Assembly: GCF_003437535.1 (NCBI RefSeq) | Contig: NZ_QSQT01000010.1 | Location: forward strand, 1 to 64,000 | Reading direction: 5' to 3' | Source of the DNA: Phocaeicola plebeius | Lineage (GTDB): Bacteria > Bacteroidota > Bacteroidia > Bacteroidales > Bacteroidaceae | Length of the DNA: 64,000 nt | Part shown: one piece after another, positions 37,860 through 45,932 of the stretch | Layout of the letters: every line of letters begins with the position of its first letter | Numbering within the stretch: the first letter of the stretch is position 1 | Made by a program: the position numbers and the translations under genes | The notes under the pieces: model-generated | Database searches by the model: none | Told to the model about the DNA's origin: nothing | What the model saw: the letters and a program-made list of their open reading frames with translations, nothing else

Positions 37860-39374
37860 CTATTCTTCAGATTTACTGCTGGAACTTTTAAGAGAGGAAA
37901 GCTGTTTCTGCTTCTCGATGTCGTTCTTCTGTTTCTCAGATTGCTCTTCCTTGATGGCTTCAATCTCATCCAGAACTGCATCCACGTTCCCCACAAAGGT
38001 AATGGCCCGCTGTTGAGACCAGATTTCACCGTCCTTGGCCTTGATAGCTGTGTCTATCTTGTCTTTGATGTCCTCCAGCTTATACGGCTGCATCTGCACA
38101 TCCACATCGATGGTTTCGGAGGCTTCTTCAAGGGTGGAATTCACGGAACCCAACGCGGAGACAAGGAAATTTACACGTCGTTGCATGAACTCGCCGACGA
38201 TCTCGTTCAGATTTTCTACGTTAAGGTGGGTGGACATAAACACATAATCGAAAGTCACACCGGAAACGGCGTTTCCTGTACCTTTCAGGGAGTCAAAAGA
38301 GATTCTGGGTGTATTGGTCAGTCCATATATCTGGCTCAGCAAGGTTTCTACCTCGAACTTGACAGTATCAGGTACCTGTGACCAGGTAAGATACTGGGCA
38401 TTTGCTCCCTGGCCGGTCAGCTCGACAACACGGTTCTTGAACTCACCTGAGAAATTCTCCACGTTACCAAAAAGCATGAGGATAGGGAAGAAGTGGTAGT
38501 CGATACAGTCTGCATAGTTTGAGAGAAGCTTCTCCAGTCTTACACGGAGGCTCTTTATCTTTTCACAGTACGCTTCCGGACGGTACATATAAATCACCGG
38601 CATCTTCTTGAATCCATGTGCAAATGAGCCTTTGTCAGTCCAGTTGCTTGTCAGTTCCCATTGATAAACCATGTCCTTGGTAATGGTCATGAAGCAGGTA
38701 ATCTCCACGTCATTCAGATCTTTCTTCTTGTATTCACGGGACAGGGCCACCAAATCCCCCTGGTCATTGAAGAAAGGGTAGAGCTTGTCGCCACGGAACG
38801 GAGACCAGATGGCACTCTTCAGACGGTATTCAGGTTTTGATTTGCCGAAGATTCCTGAAATCTTTCGTTTGAGCTTTGCCCAGAAGCCGTCATCCTTCAC
38901 CACATACCAGTATTCGGCCACTTCCTGCTCGGCCAGCCATGCCCGGACTACTTTCTTGTTCTGGTATTTCAACTTGTTCTTCTTGAACACCTGCTTCAAT
39001 GTGGAAAGAAGGCTTTCTTCCGACTGGTCCGGCTGGCAATCAAGGACCGGTTCTGTTCCCACGGTGAAGGCAGTCTGAATGTTCACGATGTCCTGCTCGA
39101 TAGGAAGAGCAATCCTGTTCGGGTCAACTTCTTTCCTTACCGCCGGCTCAACATATTCTTTCCCGGTTGTAGGGTCTGTAATCCGTTTCTCAGGCTGGGT
39201 CGTAATTTTGATTTTCGGGTATTTCTCTTCATCTATCACTATCTCGTGCTTGTTCGGATTCCAGTCGTTGTAAAGAGCGTGAGCGTTTGGTTGCTCGGTC
39301 TTTCGTCCTTTCTTCAGATAGTAGATTTTTCTCTCTATTTCAGGTATAGCTAAAATTTCTTCTAAGGTTCTCAT
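37860..39374 (-). CDS. Phage portal protein
   Basis: 504 aa, SPP1 gp6-like. It has an N-terminal clip/stem region (RKEVDPNRIALPIEQDIVNI; QTAFTVGTEP), a central wing with FMTITKDMVYQWE, a helix rich in aromatic residues near KLLSNYADCIDYHFFPIL, and a C-terminal coiled coil with a Lys/Ser tail. It forms the dodecameric DNA entry ring. Just upstream are a small gene and the terminase. Confidence 0.88.
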   Translation of the reverse strand: MRTLEEILAIPEIERKIYYLKKGRKTEQPNAHALYNDWNPNKHEIVIDEEKYPKIKITTQPEKRITDPTTGKEYVEPAVRKEVDPNRIALPIEQDIVNIQTAFTVGTEPVLDCQPDQSEESLLSTLKQVFKKNKLKYQNKKVVRAWLAEQEVAEYWYVVKDDGFWAKLKRKISGIFGKSKPEYRLKSAIWSPFRGDKLYPFFNDQGDLVALSREYKKKDLNDVEITCFMTITKDMVYQWELTSNWTDKGSFAHGFKKMPVIYMYRPEAYCEKIKSLRVRLEKLLSNYADCIDYHFFPILMLFGNVENFSGEFKNRVVELTGQGANAQYLTWSQVPDTVKFEVETLLSQIYGLTNTPRISFDSLKGTGNAVSGVTFDYVFMSTHLNVENLNEIVGEFMQRRVNFLVSALGSVNSTLEEASETIDVDVQMQPYKLEDIKDKIDTAIKAKDGEIWSQQRAITFVGNVDAVLDEIEAIKEEQSEKQKNDIEKQKQLSSLKSSSSKSEE

Positions 39375-39384
39375 ATTATTACAT

Positions 39385-39690
39385 TTATTGTTCCAACTTT
39401 AAAAGGTAATCCATATTAGTCCAGCCGCCATTAGCCTTTATGCTAATTATTTTCTTTTCTAACAAGTTTTTTGGAATTGCATCGTTCAAAACTCCATAGC
39501 GGTATTCGTATTTTTCATAATCCAACCAACTCACGTTTGGACTATAAATTTCAAACTTACCCCATTCTCCTTTTCTTTCAATGAGAACTAAGTTTATGAA
39601 CTCACCAACTGTATGAGGTCTATCCAGTTTTACATCGTAATAAGCTGAACAGTCTCCAGACTCTTCTGAGGTTTGTATAAAGCGTATCAT
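39385..39690 (-). CDS. Hypothetical protein between terminase and portal
   Basis: 101 aa, IRFIQTSEESGDCSAYYDVK, then VGEFINLVLIERKGEWGKFE and a final GGWTNMDYLLKLE. Not recognised by function. Packed between packaging genes, with a more AT-rich sequence than they have. Confidence 0.65.
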   Translation of the reverse strand: MIRFIQTSEESGDCSAYYDVKLDRPHTVGEFINLVLIERKGEWGKFEIYSPNVSWLDYEKYEYRYGVLNDAIPKNLLEKKIISIKANGGWTNMDYLLKLEQ

Positions 39691-39700
39691 ATTCTAAAGT

Positions 39701-40969
39701 TTAATGTCCAAATATTCCTGAAACGTCTTTGGGTTTCATAATTCTACCGAGAAGTTCTCCCAGCACATAGTAGCGTGCAGCGTCAATACCGTGGTTATCG
39801 TGGTCTTCCGGCTCGTTGATGTAGTTTCCATCCTTATCTTTTGCCCAGACATAATTTCTGAACTCCCTTTGCAGGTTATAAGAACGCTTGGTAATGAATA
39901 TTTCCATTCCCTGCATCTTGTCAATACCGGCATTGACAGAACCTTGCCCTTTCTCTACCGCGTATATTTTAATCCCTCCGTTATGAATCTCCTGGATGAG
40001 TCGCGGGTCCGCACTGTCGGCAATCACTCTCAAATTCCACGGGCGTAGCGTCTTTATAATATCCCCAGAAAGTAATCCAGTTCTATAATCCACTTCATCC
40101 AGATAAAGCGCATTGTCAATGATTCCACACCGGATAGAAGCCGATGGGTCATTGGTATAACCAAAGTCCTGTCCAATAGCCACTTTCTTGCACCACATGG
40201 GGAACTCGTCCACAATACCCCATTTCTTGAACACGGCACCTTCGGCCACGTCCGCCCATCGACCGATAACCACATGAGCGTACTTCTCCGGATTCTTCTC
40301 TTTCATTTCCTTGACTTCTCTCAGGAACTCAGGAGAAAGGTTCTCTATATTGTCGAAGTAAGTCGTATGGATATGAAGTACATTCGGATGGGTGGAAATT
40401 TGCACCTGAACGCCGTCAATCTCCACCAGCCGGTGAGTATTCTCTATGTATTTCTTGTAGATGAAGTGGTTCGAATCACATGGATTCATGATAATGATAA
40501 TCCGGTTCTGAATTCCCTTCTTACGGATGGAGAGCATAATCTTGTCAAACTCTTCCTCACTGGTCCATTCCTCTGCTTCATCACAGACAAAGGTGGTGAT
40601 ACCCTGAATAGATTTTAGTTTAGCGGTCTGATTCCCGGAAGAAGTTTTGATACCACGAAACATGATACGACTGCCGGTCATCTGGTTTACAATATCGGTT
40701 TTGGTGGTCTTGAAATACTTTGTGGTTCCATCCAAATCTATCTTTTCCATCATCTCTGGAATGATAGACATCCCGGCAGATACCATCGTGTAACGGGTGT
40801 ATAGAATCTGGTGGACTATCTTCTCTGTGGGAGTCATTTCGAATGTCAGACGCTCAATGAAGGTGGAAGCATTGAAAGACTTCCCCGATCCACGGCCACC
40901 GGTAATGAGAATGATAAACTTCTCGCTGTCGGTGTATAACGGATGATATATCGCTTGGGGTACAATCAT
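39701..40969 (-). CDS. terL: Terminase large subunit
   Basis: 422 aa, PBSX/Terminase_3 type. It has Walker A GGRGSGKSF at about residue 25, Walker B TTFVCDEAEEW, and an RNase H-like nuclease domain with acidic residues in AIGQDFGYTNDPSA, VIADSADPRL and DNHGIDAARY. It is the ATP-driven packaging motor and headful/cos nuclease. Start overlaps the terS stop. Confidence 0.94.
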   Translation of the reverse strand: MIVPQAIYHPLYTDSEKFIILITGGRGSGKSFNASTFIERLTFEMTPTEKIVHQILYTRYTMVSAGMSIIPEMMEKIDLDGTTKYFKTTKTDIVNQMTGSRIMFRGIKTSSGNQTAKLKSIQGITTFVCDEAEEWTSEEEFDKIMLSIRKKGIQNRIIIIMNPCDSNHFIYKKYIENTHRLVEIDGVQVQISTHPNVLHIHTTYFDNIENLSPEFLREVKEMKEKNPEKYAHVVIGRWADVAEGAVFKKWGIVDEFPMWCKKVAIGQDFGYTNDPSASIRCGIIDNALYLDEVDYRTGLLSGDIIKTLRPWNLRVIADSADPRLIQEIHNGGIKIYAVEKGQGSVNAGIDKMQGMEIFITKRSYNLQREFRNYVWAKDKDGNYINEPEDHDNHGIDAARYYVLGELLGRIMKPKDVSGIFGH

Positions 40970-41481
40970 TTCAGTTTGTCTTTAATCCATGAGTCAATAG
41001 AAATTCCGTGGTCAATATCCTTTGGAATATCTGCGTCTTCGTCCTGACAGCGTTCAACCTTCCTCCATTCATCGTCGTGATGATACAGCCAGACAGACAT
41101 TGCCTGAAGGTTGGGAGCCAGTTCGCTTTCACTTACCTGAAGCTCTTCTTCGCCGGTCAGGTTTCCGTCCTGGTCTTTCAGCTTCCTTACTACAGTACTC
41201 TTGGTCTTGATACCGCCCAAAGCTACAGCAAGGAACTTGGCACGTACAGCGGCGGTGATTGTCGCACGCCCGCGCGCTAATACGTCAGTTATCTCCGAAT
41301 ATTTTGACTTCATTTCGTAGAAGTAGGTCGGATTCAGCCCGAGCGCGAATGCTATTTCCCGGTCAGTGAATCCCTTTTTGGCATACGTTTCTACCTGAGA
41401 AAGAAATTCCTCACCCCTGTAATCGAATTTTGGCTTTCTTCCTCCTGGATGTTTCTTATGTTGAGATTCACTTTTCATCAT
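40966..41481 (-). CDS. terS: Terminase small subunit
   Basis: 171 aa. The N-terminal DNA-binding HTH (VETYAKKGFTDREIAFALGL, PTYFYEMKSKYSEI) is followed by an oligomerisation region and an acidic C-terminal tail (CQDEDADIPKDIDHG). It recognises the packaging site and recruits TerL. Confidence 0.85.
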   Translation of the reverse strand: MMKSESQHKKHPGGRKPKFDYRGEEFLSQVETYAKKGFTDREIAFALGLNPTYFYEMKSKYSEITDVLARGRATITAAVRAKFLAVALGGIKTKSTVVRKLKDQDGNLTGEEELQVSESELAPNLQAMSVWLYHHDDEWRKVERCQDEDADIPKDIDHGISIDSWIKDKLK

Positions 41482-41664
41482 TTATTCCTCCCAAGGGTTT
41501 TCACCCTCTTCTTCGACGTATACTCGTTTCAATTTATCCAATATTTCACTGAGTTCATGCTTCATCTGATTTACATGAAACTCTGCAGGCATAGGTAACT
41601 CCAATGCTCCTATCAAGTTGTCTATTCTATCAATAACCTCACCAAATTCTTCTGATGCTTTCAT
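41482..41664 (-). CDS. Small helical phage protein
   Basis: 60 aa, acidic amphipathic helices (FGEVIDRIDNLIGALELPMP, MKHELSEILDKLKRVYVEEE). It abuts terS. Function unknown. Confidence 0.65.
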   Translation of the reverse strand: MKASEEFGEVIDRIDNLIGALELPMPAEFHVNQMKHELSEILDKLKRVYVEEEGENPWEE

Positions 41665-41670
41665 AATTAT

Positions 41671-41808
41671 TCAATTCTTTTTCAATTTTCCACACTTATC
41701 ACAAATTTCATAGCGGAAATCTAATGGTCCTTTCCAAACATAATGATGGATACAAAAAAGATTCTGCCCAAAAAACGTCTTTAGCCAAAGAATAAAATCC
41801 CCTACCAT
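41671..41808 (-). CDS. Small zinc-ribbon-like protein
   Basis: 45 aa, from an ATG 3 nt after the upstream stop. It contains FCIHHYVWKGPLDF and then ICDKCGKLKKN. A Cys/His pair plus a C-terminal C..C suggest one zinc site. Tight packing and conserved-looking cysteines support a real gene. Role unknown. Confidence 0.55.
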   Translation of the reverse strand: MVGDFILWLKTFFGQNLFCIHHYVWKGPLDFRYEICDKCGKLKKN

Positions 41809-41811
41809 ATT

Positions 41812-42069
41812 TCATCCATTATTGTTGCCCATATAAATGCGGCGAGAAACAGGCTTATCACCATAAATATCAATTCCTCTCTTTGAGAAATAGCTATCTA
41901 TCCTGGCCGCATATCTTTCCATTATAGACTTCGTTCTGTCTCTTATACTTCTTTGTCTGTCTGTACCAAGCCCGTATTGCCTTCCGGCGTTGTACATTAT
42001 TCGTCTTGACTGTTGATACAACTGACTATATGTTTTTCTTCTAACTCGGCTTTCCTCCTAAAATTTCAT
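41812..42069 (-). CDS. Small basic protein gene interrupted by in-frame TAG (copy A)
   Basis: ATG AAA TTT is followed at once by TAG (42060-42058). The same frame then runs 81 codons: EESRVRRKTYSQ, a basic helical body and RRIYMGNNNG. The first start-like codon after the TAG is a TTG 12 codons in, which would drop the conserved SRVRR start. The ATG lies 4 nt after the parB stop. It is homologous to the 49454-49687 gene (SRVRRRT start, KRTYMGLNDG end) and more distantly to 43488-43673, both also stop-interrupted at the same place. Product unknown; its many Arg suggest nucleic-acid binding. Confidence 0.6.
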
Positions 42070-42073
42070 GTTG

Positions 42074-42814
42074 TCATTCAATTCTTTCTATCTGTTCATC
42101 GAATACCTCACCCTTGATAAACTTGGAGTAGGGGTCGTAACCGAACCTTTCACAGAAAGCTGCCTTAGCTTCGAACGTGTCAAAGGAAAGCATCAGATAA
42201 GCATCCATATCCTGTGCCTGTTTCTGGGCTGCATTCTTCACCTGCTGCTTTACTTCTTTCATGTGAGCTACCTTTTCAGCTCTTTCCATCTGCTTTGCGG
42301 CCTTTTCAGCTTCTTTCTGCTCTGTGACAGGTGCCATCATATCCTCTAGGGCATCAGCAACAGAACTTTCTTCTTCTGTCTGGAGAAGGAAATCACAGCC
42401 TATCATATTCAAATCAGCGGCCGTTAATCCGGCATCCTGGTAATCTATATCCGGAACCATCCGGGCCAATGCGTCATAGTCCCATGCTCCTTGCGCGTTA
42501 GGATTGTTCATCAGGATGTTCAATTCCTTTTCCTGCTTTTCGTCTACATCAATGACATCGACGCGGATTCTGTAGTCGTTTTCCGGAAACTTCTGCAGTT
42601 CATCCATCACGCTCAGACGCTGGTGACCGGATACGACAGTAAGGCCAGTCCGCTTGTTGACTACGATTCCTCCAACCAGACCAAACTTCTTAATGCCCCG
42701 CTTCAATGTCTTACGAGATTCATCAGACAATTTGCGGGGGTTATAATCTGCGAAGTGGATGGCGGAACGGTTAAGTTCTACCGATTCACTCTTTATGTAT
42801 TTGCTCAGTTCCAT
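42074..42814 (-). CDS. ParB/Srx-fold protein (IbrB-like)
   Basis: 246 aa. N-terminal ParB-like domain with DYNPRKLSDESRKTL, GLVGGIVVNKRTGLTVVSGH and QRLSVMDEL; the usual GE/DRR motif reads GHQRL. The C-terminal part has a Lys/Glu coiled coil (160-205) and a globular end. It is directly downstream of a PP-loop gene (2-nt gap). Such pairs (IbrA/IbrB-like) are known in phages and are thought to act on nucleic acids or expression; function here is unproven. Confidence 0.75.
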   Translation of the reverse strand: MELSKYIKSESVELNRSAIHFADYNPRKLSDESRKTLKRGIKKFGLVGGIVVNKRTGLTVVSGHQRLSVMDELQKFPENDYRIRVDVIDVDEKQEKELNILMNNPNAQGAWDYDALARMVPDIDYQDAGLTAADLNMIGCDFLLQTEEESSVADALEDMMAPVTEQKEAEKAAKQMERAEKVAHMKEVKQQVKNAAQKQAQDMDAYLMLSFDTFEAKAAFCERFGYDPYSKFIKGEVFDEQIERIE

Positions 42815-42816
42815 AC

Positions 42817-43488
42817 CTATTGCTTTTGTTTATGTTCCCAAAGGATTCTCTCAGCCATCGGGAATACTTTATAAATCCTCTGTAAATCCTGCGGATAGTT
42901 CTTCTCCAGCCATAGCATACAATCCAAATTAAAGCCTACGCCCGAACTGGCCTTCAGTGAATATCTGACAGGCCCCGGAAGGCTGTTCTGTTTCATGTAA
43001 GATAGAATGTCTTTCTGTGTCCAATCGGCCAGAGGATAGCACATTCCGTTGTTCTCATACCCATTGGCTTCATAACCTTTCAGCATTAAACGGCGGTTCA
43101 TGCCGTCAGCCTTCTTCATGCCTAGGAAAGTGTAGTAAAGTCCGTATCTGAGCTGCATGGCTTTCACCACATCGGCCAACTTCAAAAGCTTCACTTTGTG
43201 GTTTGGCACACAATACAGGCCACCGCGAAGAATGTAGGTAAGGTTCCAGTGGGGTACCTGAACAAATTCTATCTTAGGATATTTGGCTTTTACCCATCCA
43301 ATCCATCTTTCGATGTGCTCTAAACCTTTGACAAAGTACATGAACACGCAGACTATTCTATCAAACTTCGGGTAGATCATGTCCAGCAATACCAAAGAAT
43401 CCTTACCCAGCGACAGAAACAGCAAAACCCCGTCAGTCTTCTGTCTGACGAGGTCAATATGGCTGTATGTCCTTTCTTGCAGTGTCAT
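42817..43488 (-). CDS. PAPS reductase-family PP-loop protein (IbrA-like)
   Basis: 223 aa. The PP-loop LFLSLGKDSLVLLDM binds ATP. Conserved segments KKADGMNRRLMLKGYEANGY and CYPLADWTQKDILSYM fit the PAPS reductase/DndC-like superfamily, whose members adenylate substrates for sulfur or amine transfer. Its ATG shares bases with the stop of the preceding interrupted gene (TAATG). Confidence 0.8.
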   Translation of the reverse strand: MTLQERTYSHIDLVRQKTDGVLLFLSLGKDSLVLLDMIYPKFDRIVCVFMYFVKGLEHIERWIGWVKAKYPKIEFVQVPHWNLTYILRGGLYCVPNHKVKLLKLADVVKAMQLRYGLYYTFLGMKKADGMNRRLMLKGYEANGYENNGMCYPLADWTQKDILSYMKQNSLPGPVRYSLKASSGVGFNLDCMLWLEKNYPQDLQRIYKVFPMAERILWEHKQKQ

Positions 43489-43673
43489 TATCCGCCACTC
43501 ATGCCAAGTCCTGTGCGGACATTATAATACTGTTGTCTTCGGGTGATAAATCTGCCACCCTGAGAGAGACCACCATTCTCTGTAGTCAAACCTCTACGGC
43601 CACCACGGTAGCCACCAGTTGAAAATGTGCTTCTGTTTGTTCTGACTCAACGAAAATTTAAAGGGTTAAACAT
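43488..43673 (-). CDS. Small basic Gly-rich protein gene interrupted by in-frame TGA (copy C)
   Basis: The ATG overlaps the ASCH stop and opens an 8-codon reading MFNPLNFR before TGA (43649-43647). The same frame continues 52 codons (VRTNRSTFSTGGYRGGRRG to NVRTGLGMSGG) and its TAA overlaps the next gene's ATG. The start and stop junctions fit the 62-codon frame exactly, arguing that the whole is one gene. The ending parallels RTYMGLNDG of the 49.5-kb copy. Confidence 0.58.
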
Positions 43674-44025
43674 GCTTTTCAATAATTCGGCCAAGGTCAT
43701 AAACGACCTGTGCAGCCAGATATATCTCACCCTGATAGGTGTATTCAATCAGATTGTGATTTTCATCTTCAAACAGCTCTATCTTTGCATCCTTGACTTC
43801 TACCAGTGCGCTGGCTCTGTCTTTATTGTAGCCTACAAAGAACTGGATAGCATCGTAATGCTTAGGCTGTAACACACCGTCTTTCTCGACACAATAGCCA
43901 TCAGCGTCAAGCTGGCAGTATTTCTTCTGTGTTGTAGGCCTGATTTCTCTGAATTCTTGTGTTTTCTTGCCTGACAAGATTTCGTCAAAGAACTTCTGTT
44001 TGATGATAAGCGTAAGTATTTCCAT
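43666..44025 (-). CDS. ASCH/PUA-like domain protein
   Basis: 119 aa: ILTLIIKQKFFDEILSGKKT and QEFREIRPTT, the N-terminal ASCH signature (K....I..G.K..E.R), then a beta-barrel with ALVEVKDAKIEL. ASCH proteins bind RNA or modified nucleosides. ATG 44025 is preferred because it follows the ACACGATT motif shared with other starts in this phage. It is transcribed behind a tRNA-like gene. Confidence 0.72.
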   Translation of the reverse strand: MEILTLIIKQKFFDEILSGKKTQEFREIRPTTQKKYCQLDADGYCVEKDGVLQPKHYDAIQFFVGYNKDRASALVEVKDAKIELFEDENHNLIEYTYQGEIYLAAQVVYDLGRIIEKHV

Positions 44026-44033
44026 AATCGTGT
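44023..44033 (-). promoter_or_regulatory. sRNA target site at the ASCH start
   Basis: Minus-strand ACACGATTATG, 11 nt perfectly complementary to the sRNA at 50208-50260, including the ATG. Confidence 0.6.
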
Positions 44034-44050
44034 AAAGTTTAAATGTTAGT

Positions 44051-44121
44051 TGCGGGTGATGGATTCGAACCACCGGCCTTCACCAAGTCAAAGTGACGAG
44101 CTGACCACTGCTCTAACCCGC
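44051..44121 (-). tRNA. Atypical phage tRNA, anticodon GAC by fold
   Basis: It folds as a cloverleaf: acceptor GCGGGT/ACCCGC (6 bp only), D stem GAGC/GCTC, anticodon stem TCACT/GGTGA with loop TTGACTT, and a GGTGG/CCATC T stem with TTCGAAT. By position the anticodon is GAC (Val), but base 37 is a U and the acceptor is short. It begins about 14 nt after a -7 box and precedes the ASCH gene in the same transcript. Confidence 0.7.
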
Positions 44122-44134
44122 GATGGTATCTATA

Positions 44135-44142
44135 CAAAGATA
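44135..44142 (-). promoter_or_regulatory. -7 box of the tRNA-ASCH transcript
   Basis: The minus strand reads TATCTTTG, an exact match; the -33 region is weak. Confidence 0.55.
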
Positions 44143-44190
44143 CCCAATTATGAAGACAATTTTGAATAACAATTCAACGCATACGAAACA

Positions 44191-44409
44191 TTAAGCCAAA
44201 TGTTTGCTTTTTAGCCATGCGTCACGTTTCTCCCTGCACTTTTCCAGTGTTGGGGCACAACAAGTAAACAACTCACCTGAATCTGTTTTGTAATCATACT
44301 GATACATTTTTACTTTTTTGCCTCTTAATCTGGTAGTATAGGTACAATAGTTTTCACTACCAGGCTGGCATACGCTGCAACCATTTACGTTTATTGATTT
44401 CATAGCCAT
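44191..44409 (-). CDS. DUF3873-like small protein
   Basis: 72 aa with the family pattern as I know it: INVNGCSVCQPGSENYCTY, YQYDYKTDSGELFTCCAPTL, EKCREKRDAWLKS. Five or more Cys. Common in Bacteroides mobile elements. Next to an amidotransferase and amidoligase it may be their substrate or a partner (inference). Confidence 0.72.
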   Translation of the reverse strand: MAMKSINVNGCSVCQPGSENYCTYTTRLRGKKVKMYQYDYKTDSGELFTCCAPTLEKCREKRDAWLKSKHLA

Positions 44410-44882
44410 CTCAAATTAGAATAATACACACCGTTTAATTTCGTGTAATCACCATACAGCTTTACTTTTCCTTTATACATCATGGCGAACTTAGAACTGC
44501 CAGCGGCAGCCATCATTACGGATTCTGTCACTTTCGATTCATACCCGTATTTCATTACAAGGGGGTAAACTTGGCTTCTAAAGAAGATTTCGCTGTCTGT
44601 CATATCATTTACTGACTGAATAGGCAAAACGCCATTCTCGACAAACGGGTGACAGTTCTTTCTACACTTAGAACCATGCGTTGCCCACCTCATGTGAATG
44701 ATACATTCTTCTTCAATACCCACCTTTGAAAGGTGAACCAAAAACTTCTGATAATCCATTGTCTTGTATCTATGCTTTGAAGAAACAAATCCGTAACCAT
44801 GATGATTGATTCTCTGAACTTTATTCAAGGTGTCCAGAGTTGGCATCTGAACACCCTTTGGCTTATAGATAATACAGCACAT
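44400..44882 (-). CDS. Class II glutamine amidotransferase-like protein
   Basis: 160 aa. Starting at ATG 44882 puts Cys at position 2 (MCCIIYKPKG), as an N-terminal nucleophile Ntn hydrolase needs. NRINHHGYGF-type and IHMRWATHG motifs match GATase class II glutamine sites. It should release ammonia from glutamine for the neighbouring amidoligase. An earlier ATG (44912) overlapping the amidoligase stop would bury the Cys and is not preferred. Confidence 0.75.
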   Translation of the reverse strand: MCCIIYKPKGVQMPTLDTLNKVQRINHHGYGFVSSKHRYKTMDYQKFLVHLSKVGIEEECIIHMRWATHGSKCRKNCHPFVENGVLPIQSVNDMTDSEIFFRSQVYPLVMKYGYESKVTESVMMAAAGSSKFAMMYKGKVKLYGDYTKLNGVYYSNLRWL

Positions 44883-44908
44883 ATTCTCTGATTTTAATCG
44901 TGCGAGGC

Positions 44909-45775
44909 TCATGCAAGAACCTCAGCACGTGATTTGAAAAATGACTTTTCTTTCTTTGTCAAGAAAGGTATCTCGTCAATTGAATTAATCTCTGAACTCA
45001 GCACGTTCTTCTTTGACCATGCAACCAGCTTTGCACAGAAATTTACCCAGTTAGAAATCTTTTCGAAGTCTGTAGAACCCTGATGCTGTCTGAACTCTAT
45101 AGTCTTGTGACGGGCATAAGAACAGGCATTCACCTTAAAATATCTGTTGTCTCTCATTACGTTTAGAACGTCATATCTCGTTCTGCAACATTCAAAACTT
45201 ATACCTTGAAGAGTTTTGCACCACTGGCTGTTGTTTGCACGTCTTGAACGAGCCATAAAAGTATCAATCACCTTCTCTAGTTTCTGATAGTTCTTGAATA
45301 CATTTACATAGGCTTCGCCGGACAGAGTTGCAGCCCCGATATGCACATGTAAGCCTGTAGAGATATTCACTTGTGCATTTGCTTCATTTAAAGCTTTGCA
45401 GCATGTTTCTAGGCTTTTCATACCCTCTTTACCAGTAAGAACCGGTGAAACACATTCGATAGGGTTCTCACCTCTGATAGAAGAATCAGATACGAACTTG
45501 TAGTAGTGGTTGTTGTCAACGTGATTATAACCCTCATACTGAAAAGGCATTTCGTTTCTTGTTGCACTTTCTCTCATAAGGCTTGCGGCTACCAGGCATT
45601 CAATCTCAACACCAAAAGTGAACTTGTGTGTTTCTCTGACTGTTTTAGGCAATTCAGACATAAGCAACTCAACTTCATACTTTCTCAAACCCAATTTGAC
45701 GAAAGCTGCTTTCTTTGCTGCCTTAGAACCTTTCATGCTCTTAATCTCTTCTACTTGTTCTTTTAATGTCTTCAT
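44909..45775 (-). CDS. Amidoligase (COOH-NH2 ligase-type)
   Basis: 288 aa. It carries THKFTFGVEIECLV, STGLHVHIGAATLSGE and ARHKTIEFRQHQGSTD, signatures of the glutamine synthetase-like amidoligase family, which forms amide bonds on peptides or proteins using ATP. It is first in a minus-strand operon with a class II amidotransferase and DUF3873 protein, behind a divergent operator. Its start codon lies in a 12-nt sRNA-complementary site. Confidence 0.82.
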   Translation of the reverse strand: MKTLKEQVEEIKSMKGSKAAKKAAFVKLGLRKYEVELLMSELPKTVRETHKFTFGVEIECLVAASLMRESATRNEMPFQYEGYNHVDNNHYYKFVSDSSIRGENPIECVSPVLTGKEGMKSLETCCKALNEANAQVNISTGLHVHIGAATLSGEAYVNVFKNYQKLEKVIDTFMARSRRANNSQWCKTLQGISFECCRTRYDVLNVMRDNRYFKVNACSYARHKTIEFRQHQGSTDFEKISNWVNFCAKLVAWSKKNVLSSEINSIDEIPFLTKKEKSFFKSRAEVLA

Positions 45776-45784
45776 AATCGTGTG
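45773..45784 (-). promoter_or_regulatory. sRNA target site at the amidoligase start
   Basis: CACACGATTATG, 12 nt perfectly complementary to the 5' seed of the sRNA at 50208-50260. Confidence 0.62.
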
Positions 45785-45793
45785 TATTAAAAT

Positions 45794-45839
45794 TATACTA
45801 TCTGTTTAATTATTACGACACAAATATACAGATAGTATA
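45794..45839. promoter_or_regulatory. Divergent operator and promoter region
   Basis: A perfect 12-bp inverted repeat (TATACTATCTGT, 45794-45805 with 45828-45839) brackets the minus-strand -7 box TATATTTG (45828-45821) of the amidoligase operon. A related half-site ACTATCAGT lies near 45883. This is probably the binding region of the divergently coded XRE regulator. Confidence 0.65.
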
Positions 45840-45932
45840 ATTATAATCTACAAGAATATGGTTAATAAATACTAATATTTAAACTATCAGTATTATTTTA
45901 CTGACTTTCTTATACTATTAATGAATTTTGAC

